Made by a program: the position numbers and the translations under genes. 5,697 bases of DNA from Actinomycetota bacterium (lineage in GTDB: Bacteria > Actinomycetota > Humimicrobiia > Humimicrobiales > Humimicrobiaceae): NCBI GenBank assembly GCA_016870675.1, contig VGAU01000129.1, forward strand, positions 1 to 5,697. The letters run 5' to 3'. Below the pieces are notes generated by a model, which saw nothing but the letters and a program-made list of their open reading frames with translations, was not told the DNA's origin and searched no databases. Positions 1 to 5,201 of the stretch are shown one piece after another. How positions within the stretch are numbered: position 1 is the first letter of the stretch; each line of letters opens with the position of its first letter.

Positions 1-48
1 GTCATATCCTGTGCCACCCTTTCCACTTATAATAACAATCTGCTTCAT
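1..48 (-). CDS. P-loop ATPase of the MinD/ferredoxin-ATPase type, N-terminal fragment cut by the window edge
   Basis: Only the first 16 codons are present, starting with ATG at 48 and running off the window at position 1. The peptide is MKQIVIISGKGGTGYD, which is the first beta strand and P-loop of a MinD/Mrp-superfamily ATPase. An SD-like AAAAGG lies at 57-62, 8 nt before the ATG. The gene follows the ferredoxin-ATPase gene (stop at 95-97) by 46 bp on the same strand. Tandem pairs of ferredoxin-ATPases are common in this type of cluster, so a second member of that family is the likely identity. Oddity: the P-loop normally reads GKGGTGKT, but here the catalytic Lys-Thr pair reads Tyr-Asp. This could be a real change, a frameshift, or an error near a contig end. 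Family is fairly sure from the motif; activity is unknown. Confidence 0.7.
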   Translation of the reverse strand, partial: MKQIVIISGKGGTGYD

Positions 49-94
49 CTTTATTACCTTTTGTTAATTTCTTCTATTTTTATTACCTTCGATT

Positions 95-943
95 TTATTT
101 TATCCTCAACCAATTTTTACCTTGTTTTATATTCTCAAACAATCTCTGGAAATTTTCTCTGTATTCCGGCAGTGTTTCAATAATAGAATCGCCTCGAGAA
201 TAAATCTCAGCTATTTTTTTGCTAAAAGGTATTCTCATAAGTATAGGTATATTTTCTCTGACACAATATTCATCCGTTTTTTTGTTGCCCAGATCAGAAC
301 GGTTAATTATAACCCCAAATGGAATCTTGAGTTTCCGCACCACTTCTACAGCCAATGACAGTTCGTTTAACCCAAATGGTGTGGGCTCGGTAACAAGAAT
401 GACAAAATCAGTATCTTTTATTGCTGTGATTACGGGGCAGGAAGTTCCGGGAGGCGCATCAATAATTACAGTCTTTTTTTTGTTAACATGCTTTTTAACA
501 GCCCTTATAACCGGTGGAGACATCATCATGCCTACATCAAGCTTACCATGGACAAATTGAATTCCATTCTTTTTACCAATCTCAATAATACCTATTTTTT
601 TATTTTCCTCTTCTATGGCATCATTCGGACAAAAATAGGTACACGAACCACAGCCATGGCACAATTCAGAAAAGATTAGCACCTCTTTATTAACAACTGC
701 AATTGCATTATATGCACAAAATTCCTGGCAGCGACCACAACCATCGCATTTTTTAGAGTCTACCTGGGGAATGGGAATAAAAACAATATTCTTATTTTCA
801 AAAACTGGTTTTATAAAAATATGGCAGTTAGGTTCCTCAACATCACAATCAAGTAGCTGAACATTACTTAATGATAAAGCCAGATTAACAGCTATTGTTG
901 TCTTACCTGTCCCACCTTTTCCACTTGCAACTGATATTATCAA
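95..943 (-). CDS. MinD-superfamily ATPase with inserted 2[4Fe-4S] ferredoxin domain (COG1149-like)
   Basis: A 282-residue cytoplasmic P-loop ATPase with a built-in bacterial ferredoxin module. Visible in order: deviant Walker A GKGGTGKTT at 8-16; DCDVEEPN at 32-39; two cluster motifs, C66-x2-C69-x2-C72-x3-C76 and C95-x2-C98-x2-C101-x3-C105-Pro; Walker B-like DAPPGTSCP at 162-170; and the TEPTPFGL segment at 185-192 typical of MinD relatives. The length fits the family. The family is linked to Fe-S or metallocofactor handling and occurs beside NifX-like genes, but the reaction is not established. Start: TTG at 943. The reading frame upstream closes at a TAA with no ATG or GTG in between, and SD-like GGAAG lies at 955-959. 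The gene begins 21 bp after the upstream NifX-like gene ends, consistent with one operon. ATP-dependent cluster transfer or electron delivery is inferred. Confidence 0.9.
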   Translation of the reverse strand: MIISVASGKGGTGKTTIAVNLALSLSNVQLLDCDVEEPNCHIFIKPVFENKNIVFIPIPQVDSKKCDGCGRCQEFCAYNAIAVVNKEVLIFSELCHGCGSCTYFCPNDAIEEENKKIGIIEIGKKNGIQFVHGKLDVGMMMSPPVIRAVKKHVNKKKTVIIDAPPGTSCPVITAIKDTDFVILVTEPTPFGLNELSLAVEVVRKLKIPFGVIINRSDLGNKKTDEYCVRENIPILMRIPFSKKIAEIYSRGDSIIETLPEYRENFQRLFENIKQGKNWLRIK

Positions 944-954
944 CTTCCCACTTT

Positions 955-959
955 CTTCC
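955..959 (-). promoter_or_regulatory. Ribosome binding site supporting the TTG start of the ferredoxin-ATPase
   Basis: The minus strand reads GGAAG here, 11 nt before the TTG start at 943, and a second GGGAAG run touches the start codon. Match and spacing are only moderate. The choice of TTG rests mainly on the absence of any ATG or GTG between it and the upstream in-frame stop, and on the fact that the P-loop begins only a few residues downstream. Confidence 0.45.
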
Positions 960-964
960 GTTAA

Positions 965-1336
965 TTACTTTCTACCCATTCCAAAATGTGACTCTACGTC
1001 AGGGCCAGCAGTCTCCTTATATTCTCCTTTTTTAAATTTTTCTATGGCACCCTTTATACTGCCAGTGGCTCCCGAATATATCTTTATGGATGCTGCAGAT
1101 AAAACTCTAAACGCATTAGGTCCAACATTCCCGGTGATCACTGCTTCTACTTTCATATCAGAAATATTCTGCGCTGCCTGAATACCTGCACCTCCACCTG
1201 CCAGGCTGCTTTTATTTTCAATAGCTTTAAAACTTCCGCTTTCAGTGTCATAAATAATATAATAAGGACACCTCCCAAATCTTGGATCTACGTTTGACTG
1301 AAGAGTAGCTCCGCTGGAAGTAATAGCAACTTTCAT
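965..1336 (-). CDS. NifX/NifB C-terminal-like iron-molybdenum cluster-binding protein, GGGAGIQ subgroup
   Basis: A 123-residue protein of the dinitrogenase Fe-Mo cofactor biosynthesis (NifX/NafY/NifB C-terminal, MTH1175-like) fold. Diagnostic stretches are DPRFGRCPYY at 17-26, GGGAGIQAAQ at 47-56, ITGNVGPNAF at 67-76 and a C-terminal SHFGMGRK ending. Family members are small cytoplasmic carriers of Fe-S or Mo/Fe-containing clusters; what this one binds cannot be read from sequence. Cys23, His117 and Met120 are visible candidate ligands. Start ATG at 1336 has a purine-rich SD (GAGGGAG region, about 1343-1349). It differs clearly from the second NifX-like gene in the window (2097-2474), which has the HHPG motif instead of GGGAGIQ. 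It lies between the DUF134 regulator and the ferredoxin-ATPase, a recurrent partner of this family. Confidence 0.88.
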   Translation of the reverse strand: MKVAITSSGATLQSNVDPRFGRCPYYIIYDTESGSFKAIENKSSLAGGGAGIQAAQNISDMKVEAVITGNVGPNAFRVLSAASIKIYSGATGSIKGAIEKFKKGEYKETAGPDVESHFGMGRK

Positions 1337-1376
1337 TTTATCTCCCTCTTAAAATTACTTAAAAAAAATTAAAAAA

Positions 1377-1814
1377 CTATATAAATGTTACTAATCTCTT
1401 ACTGCATTTAGGGCACTTTATCTTACTTAATTTATATTCCTGTTTTTCTTCTTTTAAGTCTTCCCTTTTAATATGGTAGTGGTAATTCCCTCTAAGGCAC
1501 CTTTTCTTTATAATATTTTTATCCGGAATGTAGTTGCCACCCTCAAACTTTATAGCCTTACCTTCAATAATTGCAGTAATAACTTTTTTTCTGGCAGACT
1601 TTAGAAGTCTTTGAAAAGTAGATCTGGATATACCCATCTCCCTGGCAGCATCAATCTGTTCCAGGCCTTCCCTGTCTTTAAGATTAAAAGCTTCAATTTC
1701 TTCCAGAGTCAATATTATCTCATCTAATTTTTTAATCGAGACACCCTGTGGCTTATAATACACAAATAAAGGTATTGTATTTACTATCTTATCCAGTATA
1801 GGTCTAGCTGACAT
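1377..1814 (-). CDS. DUF134 family helix-turn-helix DNA-binding protein
   Basis: A 145-residue probable transcription regulator. The DUF134 core is clear: YYKPQGVSIKKLDEIILTLEE (about 19-39), EAFNLKDREGL (about 41-51), then a sigma-70 region 4-like helix-turn-helix in which AAREMGISRSTFQRLLKSARKKV covers about 56-78, followed by EGKAIKFEGGNY to residue 95. The C-terminal extension is Lys/Glu-rich and ends in a CPKC pair (Cys134, Cys137). Cys106, His112 and His114 might complete a metal site, which is inference. The N-terminus reads RPILDKIVNTIP and lacks the Arg/Cys-rich stretch I expect in this family. ATG at 1814 lies one base after the stop of the zinc-ribbon gene, with SD GAGAGG at 1820-1825 inside that gene's end, so translation is probably coupled. 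DUF134 genes commonly sit beside NifX-like and Mrp genes. Control of this operon is inferred. Confidence 0.88.
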   Translation of the reverse strand: MSARPILDKIVNTIPLFVYYKPQGVSIKKLDEIILTLEEIEAFNLKDREGLEQIDAAREMGISRSTFQRLLKSARKKVITAIIEGKAIKFEGGNYIPDKNIIKKRCLRGNYHYHIKREDLKEEKQEYKLSKIKCPKCSKRLVTFI

Positions 1815-1815
1815 C

Positions 1816-2034
1816 TTAACCTCTCACCATTTTAGTTCCACATTTGGGGCAATTCATTTCATAGCAGGGTACCCCCAGCTTATGACCAACTTTAGCGCCA
1901 CAATTGGGACATATGCATTCCCCGCCTGGTCCCAAACTCTGTCCTCCCATTCTACCTCTTCCGCCTCCACGACCTAGCCCTCTTCCGGTTCCGGGTCCCT
2001 GACCTAATGGTCCGGTTCCATCTCCTCTTGGCAT
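1816..2034 (-). CDS. Short MPRGDGTGP protein with zinc-ribbon-like C-terminus (DUF5320-related)
   Basis: A 72-residue protein. The N-terminal half is Gly/Arg-rich and starts MPRGDGTGPLGQGPGTGRG, the signature shared with the two genes at 4353-4736 and 4794-5117. The C-terminal half (39-72) has CxCPNCG (Cys40, 42, 45) and NCPKCG (Cys62, 65) plus His51 and Cys57, which looks like a small zinc ribbon or rubredoxin-like knuckle. The ATG at 2034 is preferred over an in-frame GTG at 2043 for two reasons: the GTG is embedded in the SD itself (AAAGGAGTG), and paralogues start exactly at this Met-Pro. The function of these Gly-rich proteins is unknown; they recur beside NifX-like, Mrp and DUF134 genes in anaerobes. 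The gene ends one base before the DUF134 start. A structural or metal-binding accessory role is inference. Confidence 0.85.
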   Translation of the reverse strand: MPRGDGTGPLGQGPGTGRGLGRGGGRGRMGGQSLGPGGECICPNCGAKVGHKLGVPCYEMNCPKCGTKMVRG

Positions 2035-2042
2035 AAGTATCA

Positions 2043-2049
2043 CTCCTTT
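2043..2049 (-). promoter_or_regulatory. Ribosome binding site that fixes the start of the zinc-ribbon protein at 2034
   Basis: The minus strand reads AAAGGAG, followed by an 8-nt spacer and the ATG at 2034. The alternative in-frame GTG at 2043 overlaps this SD, so it cannot be the functional start. The 62 bp between the preceding NifX-like stop and this ATG is otherwise A/T-rich. A TATAAT-like hexamer occurs at 2078-2083 but has no credible -35 partner, so I do not call a promoter. Confidence 0.8.
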
Positions 2050-2096
2050 CCAGACAATTAAAAAACTTTATTAAAATATTATAAAATCAATAATAA

Positions 2097-2474
2097 CTAG
2101 TCATGATCGCACTCGGTTTTTTCAATACCATATCCTTTACCCAGGCCTGGCTGACAAATACTTTCTCCCCCTTCTAAGGAACCATCAATTATTTTACCTA
2201 TAATCTCTTCAACCTCCCCTTCAACGCCAAGAACAGCTTCAATACCTGTCTGGCTGAAAAGTTCTTTAGCTCTCATTCCCATCCCTCCGGCTACTATGCA
2301 ACCAACCCCAATTTTATTAAGATACTGAGGCAGGTAACCAGGATGATGGCCAGGATTTTCTATAACTTTCTTATCCACTAACTCATTATTTTCAACCTCT
2401 ATAATGGTAAATTGTGGACATCTCCCAAAATGAGGAGATACATATTGTCCATCTGTTGAAATGGCAATCTTCAT
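2097..2474 (-). CDS. NifX/NifB C-terminal-like iron-molybdenum cluster-binding protein, HHPG subgroup
   Basis: A 125-residue small protein of the NifX/NifB C-terminal fold. Visible motifs are SPHFGRCP at 13-20, NPGHHPGYLPQYL at 40-52, VAGGMGMRAKELF at about 61-73 and GVEGEVEEII further on, all standard for the family. The tail carries Cys107 and Cys122 within ESICQPGLG and TECDHD, which may contribute ligands. In relatives this domain binds Fe-S or Mo/Fe-containing clusters during cofactor assembly; the ligand here is unknown. The ATG at 2474 overlaps the stop of the radical SAM gene as ATGA (4 nt), with a good SD AAAGGAG at 2483-2489 inside that gene, so the two are almost certainly translationally coupled. 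Radical SAM plus NifX domain is also the domain pair of NifB, although the partner here is not NifB-like in sequence. Confidence 0.9.
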   Translation of the reverse strand: MKIAISTDGQYVSPHFGRCPQFTIIEVENNELVDKKVIENPGHHPGYLPQYLNKIGVGCIVAGGMGMRAKELFSQTGIEAVLGVEGEVEEIIGKIIDGSLEGGESICQPGLGKGYGIEKTECDHD

Positions 2475-3421
2475 GCTTTTAACTCCTTTGGTTTAAAATA
2501 ATATTTCATATTCTCATTAATACTATATTTTATTTCACCCTTACCCAGCAATTTATCAATAATTTTAATTACTTCATTCAGATTAAGACTCAGTGAAGAG
2601 GCTATATCATTTATGCTAACCGGCCTTCTTTTAAGTAATTCAATTATTTCTTCTTCAATCTTTGATAGTTCTCTTTTACTCTCTTTATAGCTAATCTTTC
2701 CCTTTCTTCCTATTATATAAGTCCTCCCGCCCAGAATGCCTTTTATTTCTTTTAATCTTTCCCGGTCAGGTAATCTTATATAACTTTCACCTGAATATCT
2801 GACTGCGGTATTTAAATGAACCTTTTTAATACCCTCTCCAAGGTCATTTATTATATGCTTAAACCTGTATGCTGAATCCAGGTCATCATTTATACCTTCA
2901 AGGATCATTATCTCCAGCCATATATCTCCGCTAAAATCATCTAGCAGTTTTTTTAAACCCGATATATTCTTATTAAAATTAACTTCCCTGCATGGACGGT
3001 TTATTTTCTTCAGTAACCTGTTGTCAGGTGCATCCAGAGAAACCTTTATTAGGTCTGCTCCCTTTATATCATCTACAACACCATCAAACCCAAGGGTCCC
3101 TCCGCTGGTAAGTACTGCTACAGGAATATCAGAATTTTTTTTTATGATGTCAATAAATTTGCTAATATCACTATTTAAGGTTGGCTCACCTGAGCCTGAA
3201 AAAGTAATATAGTCAATATAGGGACTATCATTTATTCTTTTTATGAGTTCAGTTTCAAAGTCTTTAAAATCAATATCCACATACTTTTTCCTCTCTACAG
3301 TCTTATTTGTGGTCTTTCCAAGCTGGCAGTATACACAGTCATATACACATACCTTAAAGGGAACTAAATCAATTCCCAGAGAGTAACCGAACCTTCTTGA
3401 TAATACCGGTCCATAAAACAA
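2471..3421 (-). CDS. Radical SAM protein (COG0731-like) with C-terminal winged-helix domain
   Basis: A 316-residue enzyme. The N-terminus YGPVLSRRFGYSLGIDLVPFK leads into the radical SAM motif C25-x3-C29-x2-C32 (CVYDCVYCQLG), which binds the [4Fe-4S] cluster that cleaves S-adenosylmethionine. GSGEPTLN at 76-83 is the SAM-binding GGE-type motif. The barrel continues to about residue 240. Residues about 250-316 (EEEIIELLKRRPVSINDIASSL onward) look like a winged helix, a common C-terminal addition in this group. COG0731 includes the wyosine tRNA enzyme Taw1, but this bacterial branch is uncharacterised and the substrate is unknown. Start: TTG at 3421, supported by a strong SD and by the conserved YGPV start of the family. 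It follows the Mrp gene by 43 bp and overlaps the NifX-like gene by 4 nt, which suggests a role in cluster or cofactor modification (inference). Confidence 0.88.
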   Translation of the reverse strand: MFYGPVLSRRFGYSLGIDLVPFKVCVYDCVYCQLGKTTNKTVERKKYVDIDFKDFETELIKRINDSPYIDYITFSGSGEPTLNSDISKFIDIIKKNSDIPVAVLTSGGTLGFDGVVDDIKGADLIKVSLDAPDNRLLKKINRPCREVNFNKNISGLKKLLDDFSGDIWLEIMILEGINDDLDSAYRFKHIINDLGEGIKKVHLNTAVRYSGESYIRLPDRERLKEIKGILGGRTYIIGRKGKISYKESKRELSKIEEEIIELLKRRPVSINDIASSLSLNLNEVIKIIDKLLGKGEIKYSINENMKYYFKPKELKA

Positions 3422-3427
3422 AAATAA

Positions 3428-3435
3428 TCCTCCCT
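3428..3435 (-). promoter_or_regulatory. Ribosome binding site supporting the TTG start of the radical SAM gene
   Basis: The minus strand reads AGGGAGGA, a strong SD, followed by 6 nt and the TTG at 3421. There is no upstream in-frame ATG or GTG that would use it, and the protein then begins directly with the family's YGPV motif. The TTG is therefore the credible start. Confidence 0.8.
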
Positions 3436-3464
3436 CTCTTAACCTGTTATTCTTAAATAAAAAA

Positions 3465-4268
3465 TTAACATAAACCTATAATTTTATTAGATATATGGTT
3501 GAATGCTTCACTAACAGGTGTGCCATTCTTGTAATTTTCTAAATACAACTTTCCTTCGTCACTTAAACTCATGACCTGCTCGTCATATGGAATTCTCCCC
3601 AGAAACTTAACACCCATCTCCAGAGCAATCTTCTGTCCGCCGCCAGTTTTAAAAATATCAATTCTTTCTCCACAATGCGGACAAATAAATCCAGACATAT
3701 TCTCTATTACCCCTATAAAGGGTATTTTTAATTGCTGCGCAAACCTTATACTCTTCTTTGCATCCATGGTAGCTAAATTTTGTGGAGTGGTAACTATAAT
3801 TCCACCGTTAAGATTGGGCATAAGTTGTGCTATGCTCAGAGGTTCATCGCCAGTACCGGGAGGAGAATCAATAATCATATAATCAACAACACCCCAGTTA
3901 ACATCACTTAAAAACTGCCTGATTAATTTCATTTTAATAGGTCCTCTCCAGATAACCGGACTGTCTTCGCTTTCTAACATAGAGGCGGTACTAATTACCT
4001 TTATATTTGAGAAAGCTTTAATTGGTTCTATCTTTTTGTTTGTACTGGTTAGCTTTTCTTTTTCCAGGCCCATAATCTTTATCACATTGGGTCCATGTAT
4101 GTCTATATCAAGAAGACCAACCTTATAACCTTTGGACATAATACGATAAGCCATATTTACCGCAACAGTAGTTTTTCCTACACCACCCTTTCCGCTGAAA
4201 ACCATAAATTTATTTTTTACTCCGGACATATTTTTAGTAATCTCTTCATCCTTTATTACACTGTTCAT
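3465..4268 (-). CDS. Mrp/NBP35-family Fe-S cluster carrier ATPase (ApbC-like)
   Basis: A 267-residue cytoplasmic P-loop ATPase. Motifs in order: deviant Walker A GKGGVGKTT at 26-34, LLDIDIHGPN at 52-61, WRGPIKMKLIRQFL at about 107-120, DSPPGTGDEP at 134-143, TTPQNLATMDA at 159-169, ENMSGF at 188-193 and then CPHCG with Cys195 and Cys198. That CxxC pair bridges a [4Fe-4S] cluster across the dimer in Mrp, ApbC and Nbp35 proteins, which deliver clusters to apoproteins. The N-terminal MIP18/DUF59 domain of longer Mrp proteins is absent; only about 20 residues precede the ATPase core. Start ATG at 4268 has SD AAAAGG at about 4277-4282. It is the first gene after the hairpin at 4291-4334 and heads the radical SAM/NifX stretch, so it is the probable cluster donor for these proteins. 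Confidence 0.92.
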   Translation of the reverse strand: MNSVIKDEEITKNMSGVKNKFMVFSGKGGVGKTTVAVNMAYRIMSKGYKVGLLDIDIHGPNVIKIMGLEKEKLTSTNKKIEPIKAFSNIKVISTASMLESEDSPVIWRGPIKMKLIRQFLSDVNWGVVDYMIIDSPPGTGDEPLSIAQLMPNLNGGIIVTTPQNLATMDAKKSIRFAQQLKIPFIGVIENMSGFICPHCGERIDIFKTGGGQKIALEMGVKFLGRIPYDEQVMSLSDEGKLYLENYKNGTPVSEAFNHISNKIIGLC

Positions 4269-4290
4269 TTAAATACCTTTTACCTTTTTT

Positions 4291-4334
4291 AAAAAAAGGA
4301 TAGAGACGCCCTTACGGTATCTCCATCCTTTTTT
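4291..4334 (-). terminator. Rho-independent terminator or attenuator between the Gly-rich genes and the Mrp gene
   Basis: A long imperfect hairpin. Positions 4292-4301 (AAAAAAGGAT) pair perfectly with 4325-4334. After one A-C mismatch, 4303-4306 pairs with 4320-4323. After a C-A mismatch, a G-T wobble and two G-C pairs close a 5-nt loop at 4311-4315. On the minus strand the stem is followed by a run of seven T (4297-4291). The T run at 4329-4334 lets it act on the plus strand too. It lies 18 bp after the stop of the 4353-4736 gene. Only about 22 bp remain between its T run and the Mrp ATG, so no promoter for Mrp fits after it. Read-through, or regulation as an attenuator, is the likely way the downstream genes are expressed (inference). 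Confidence 0.8.
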
Positions 4335-4352
4335 GTTTTATAATCCAACTTC

Positions 4353-4736
4353 TTACTTTGTTTTCTGCTCTTTGGATAATTCATCCATTCTAGCTTTTAT
4401 CTCATCTAACTGCTTTTGCAAAGCCTCTGATTGGCTTTTTAATATTTCTTTTTCCTGATCGGGCTCAAGATCAGGAGTGAATGGATACCCAGCTACACTA
4501 TCCCAGGCAGGATAACCCATATTATATCTAGCCCATCCAGGAAGACCTGTGGCGTAATACCAATTTCTATATCCTCTTCCTCTACCAAATCCACCTCCAA
4601 AGGCTCTCCCAACACCAGCGTATCTTCCTCCATAGGGGTTCATATATCCGGGAACAGAATAACCAGCACAATATCCAGCACCTCTTCCAGTCATAGGACC
4701 CATTCCAGCAGGTCCGGTTCCATCTCCTCTTGGCAT
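4353..4736 (-). CDS. DUF5320-type Gly/Tyr-rich protein with C-terminal coiled coil
   Basis: A 127-residue protein of unknown function. The N-terminus MPRGDGTGPAGMGPMTGRG with GxGYC (Cys23) is the DUF5320 signature. Residues about 30-85 are rich in Gly, Tyr, Arg and Pro with no hydrophobic membrane segment, and look flexible. Residues about 93-127 (EPDQEKEILKSQSEALQ onward) form a charged amphipathic helix with regular Leu/Ile spacing, a probable coiled coil for oligomerisation. The start ATG at 4736 has a full SD AAGGAGGT at 4744-4751. An ATG-TAA start-stop pair sits in the 7-nt spacer. Its first 26 nt are identical to those of the gene at 1816-2034. The hairpin at 4291-4334 follows it. These proteins keep company with NifX-like and Mrp genes; a scaffold role is only a guess. 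Confidence 0.87.
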   Translation of the reverse strand: MPRGDGTGPAGMGPMTGRGAGYCAGYSVPGYMNPYGGRYAGVGRAFGGGFGRGRGYRNWYYATGLPGWARYNMGYPAWDSVAGYPFTPDLEPDQEKEILKSQSEALQKQLDEIKARMDELSKEQKTK

Positions 4737-4793
4737 TTACATTACCTCCTTCGCATAAAAATTTACTAAAATATCAAAAAACAAAATTCTGCT

Positions 4794-5117
4794 TTAAAAT
4801 CTTCTTCTTCTCCCACTCATACCTCTACCCCGGCCTATTCTTGAAAATCTTCCATAACCTCTTCCTATATAATTCCATCTTCTTTGAGGAAACATATATA
4901 TCCCACTTTGCATATAATAAGAATAATTATATAAGTGATTATCGGGTCTTCTATAATTAAGACTATAAGGATAACCACTACTTATAGAGTATTCCTGTAA
5001 CCCAGTATATCCAGTCGGTAAATTTTTCTCTGAGCTAATTGGCGCAATACAATAACCTCTACCTCCACCGGTTAATGGACCCTGCCCTAATGGTCCTGTT
5101 CCATCAAAGCCTGGCAT
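4794..5117 (-). CDS. DUF5320-related Gly/Tyr/Arg-rich small protein
   Basis: A 107-residue protein starting MPGFDGTGPLGQGPLTGGGRGYC, the same signature as its neighbours, with Cys23 in the conserved GYC. The middle (about 30-78) is Tyr/Asn/Ser-rich, and the tail (about 85-107) is basic and Arg/Gly-rich, ending in GRRRRF. It lacks both the coiled coil of the 4353-4736 protein and the zinc ribbon of the 1816-2034 protein. No membrane segment or signal peptide is visible. Function is unknown; the Arg/Gly tail could bind nucleic acid or acidic protein surfaces, but nothing in the sequence proves it. ATG at 5117 has an excellent SD AGGAGGTGAT (5121-5130). It is the promoter-proximal gene of the block, about 78 nt after the predicted transcription start, and is followed after 57 bp by the paralogue at 4736. 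Confidence 0.83.
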   Translation of the reverse strand: MPGFDGTGPLGQGPLTGGGRGYCIAPISSEKNLPTGYTGLQEYSISSGYPYSLNYRRPDNHLYNYSYYMQSGIYMFPQRRWNYIGRGYGRFSRIGRGRGMSGRRRRF

Positions 5118-5201
5118 AATATCACCTCCTATTTTTTGTTTATTTCCAACATTTAAAATTAATAAATCTTATTTTTTTATTATGAACATAAATCCAAAAT
5201 A

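Noticed and set aside
50..89. AAGGTAATAAA occurs twice, 29 bp apart, before the last ATPase gene
   Set aside because: An 11-bp match in A/T-rich DNA, one copy of which is the ribosome binding site; too short to call a repeat element.
122..679. Plus-strand open frames of 63-113 codons opposite the ferredoxin-ATPase
   Set aside because: They lie wholly antisense to a gene with clear ATPase and ferredoxin motifs, have no family features and have no convincing ribosome binding sites.
2035..2043. GTG start at 2043 that would add three residues to the zinc-ribbon protein
   Set aside because: The GTG overlaps the SD needed for the ATG at 2034, and paralogues begin at the same Met-Pro.
2035..2096. 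Internal promoter before the zinc-ribbon protein (TATAAT at 2078-2083 on the minus strand)
   Set aside because: There is no acceptable -35 hexamer at 16-18 bp, and TATAAT-like words are expected by chance in such A/T-rich DNA.
3021..3212. Plus-strand open frame opposite the radical SAM gene
   Set aside because: Antisense shadow of a well-supported enzyme; no recognisable motif.
3571..3882. Plus-strand open frame of 103 codons opposite the Mrp gene
   Set aside because: Antisense to the conserved CPHCG and DSPPGTGDE regions of Mrp; no independent coding evidence.
4737..4743. ATG-TAA start-stop pair between the SD and the start of the 4353-4736 gene
   Set aside because: It lies only 1-2 nt after the SD, too close for initiation, and probably arises by chance.
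4730..4960. Plus-strand open frame of 76 codons overlapping the start of one Gly-rich gene and the 3' part of another
   Set aside because: Phe/Tyr/Asn-rich translation expected from the antisense of A/T- and Arg-rich coding sequence; the minus-strand genes have strong SD sites and paralogues.
1..5117. Reading the block as a nitrogenase (nif) cofactor cluster
   Set aside because: No nitrogenase structural genes, NifE/N or true NifB are visible; NifX-like and Mrp proteins are widespread in organisms that do not fix nitrogen.
5180..5191. Small dyad TTATG-AA-CATAA in the leader of the cluster
   Set aside because: Only 5 bp, A/T-rich, with a 2-nt loop and no T run after it on either useful strand; no sign of a riboswitch or terminator.
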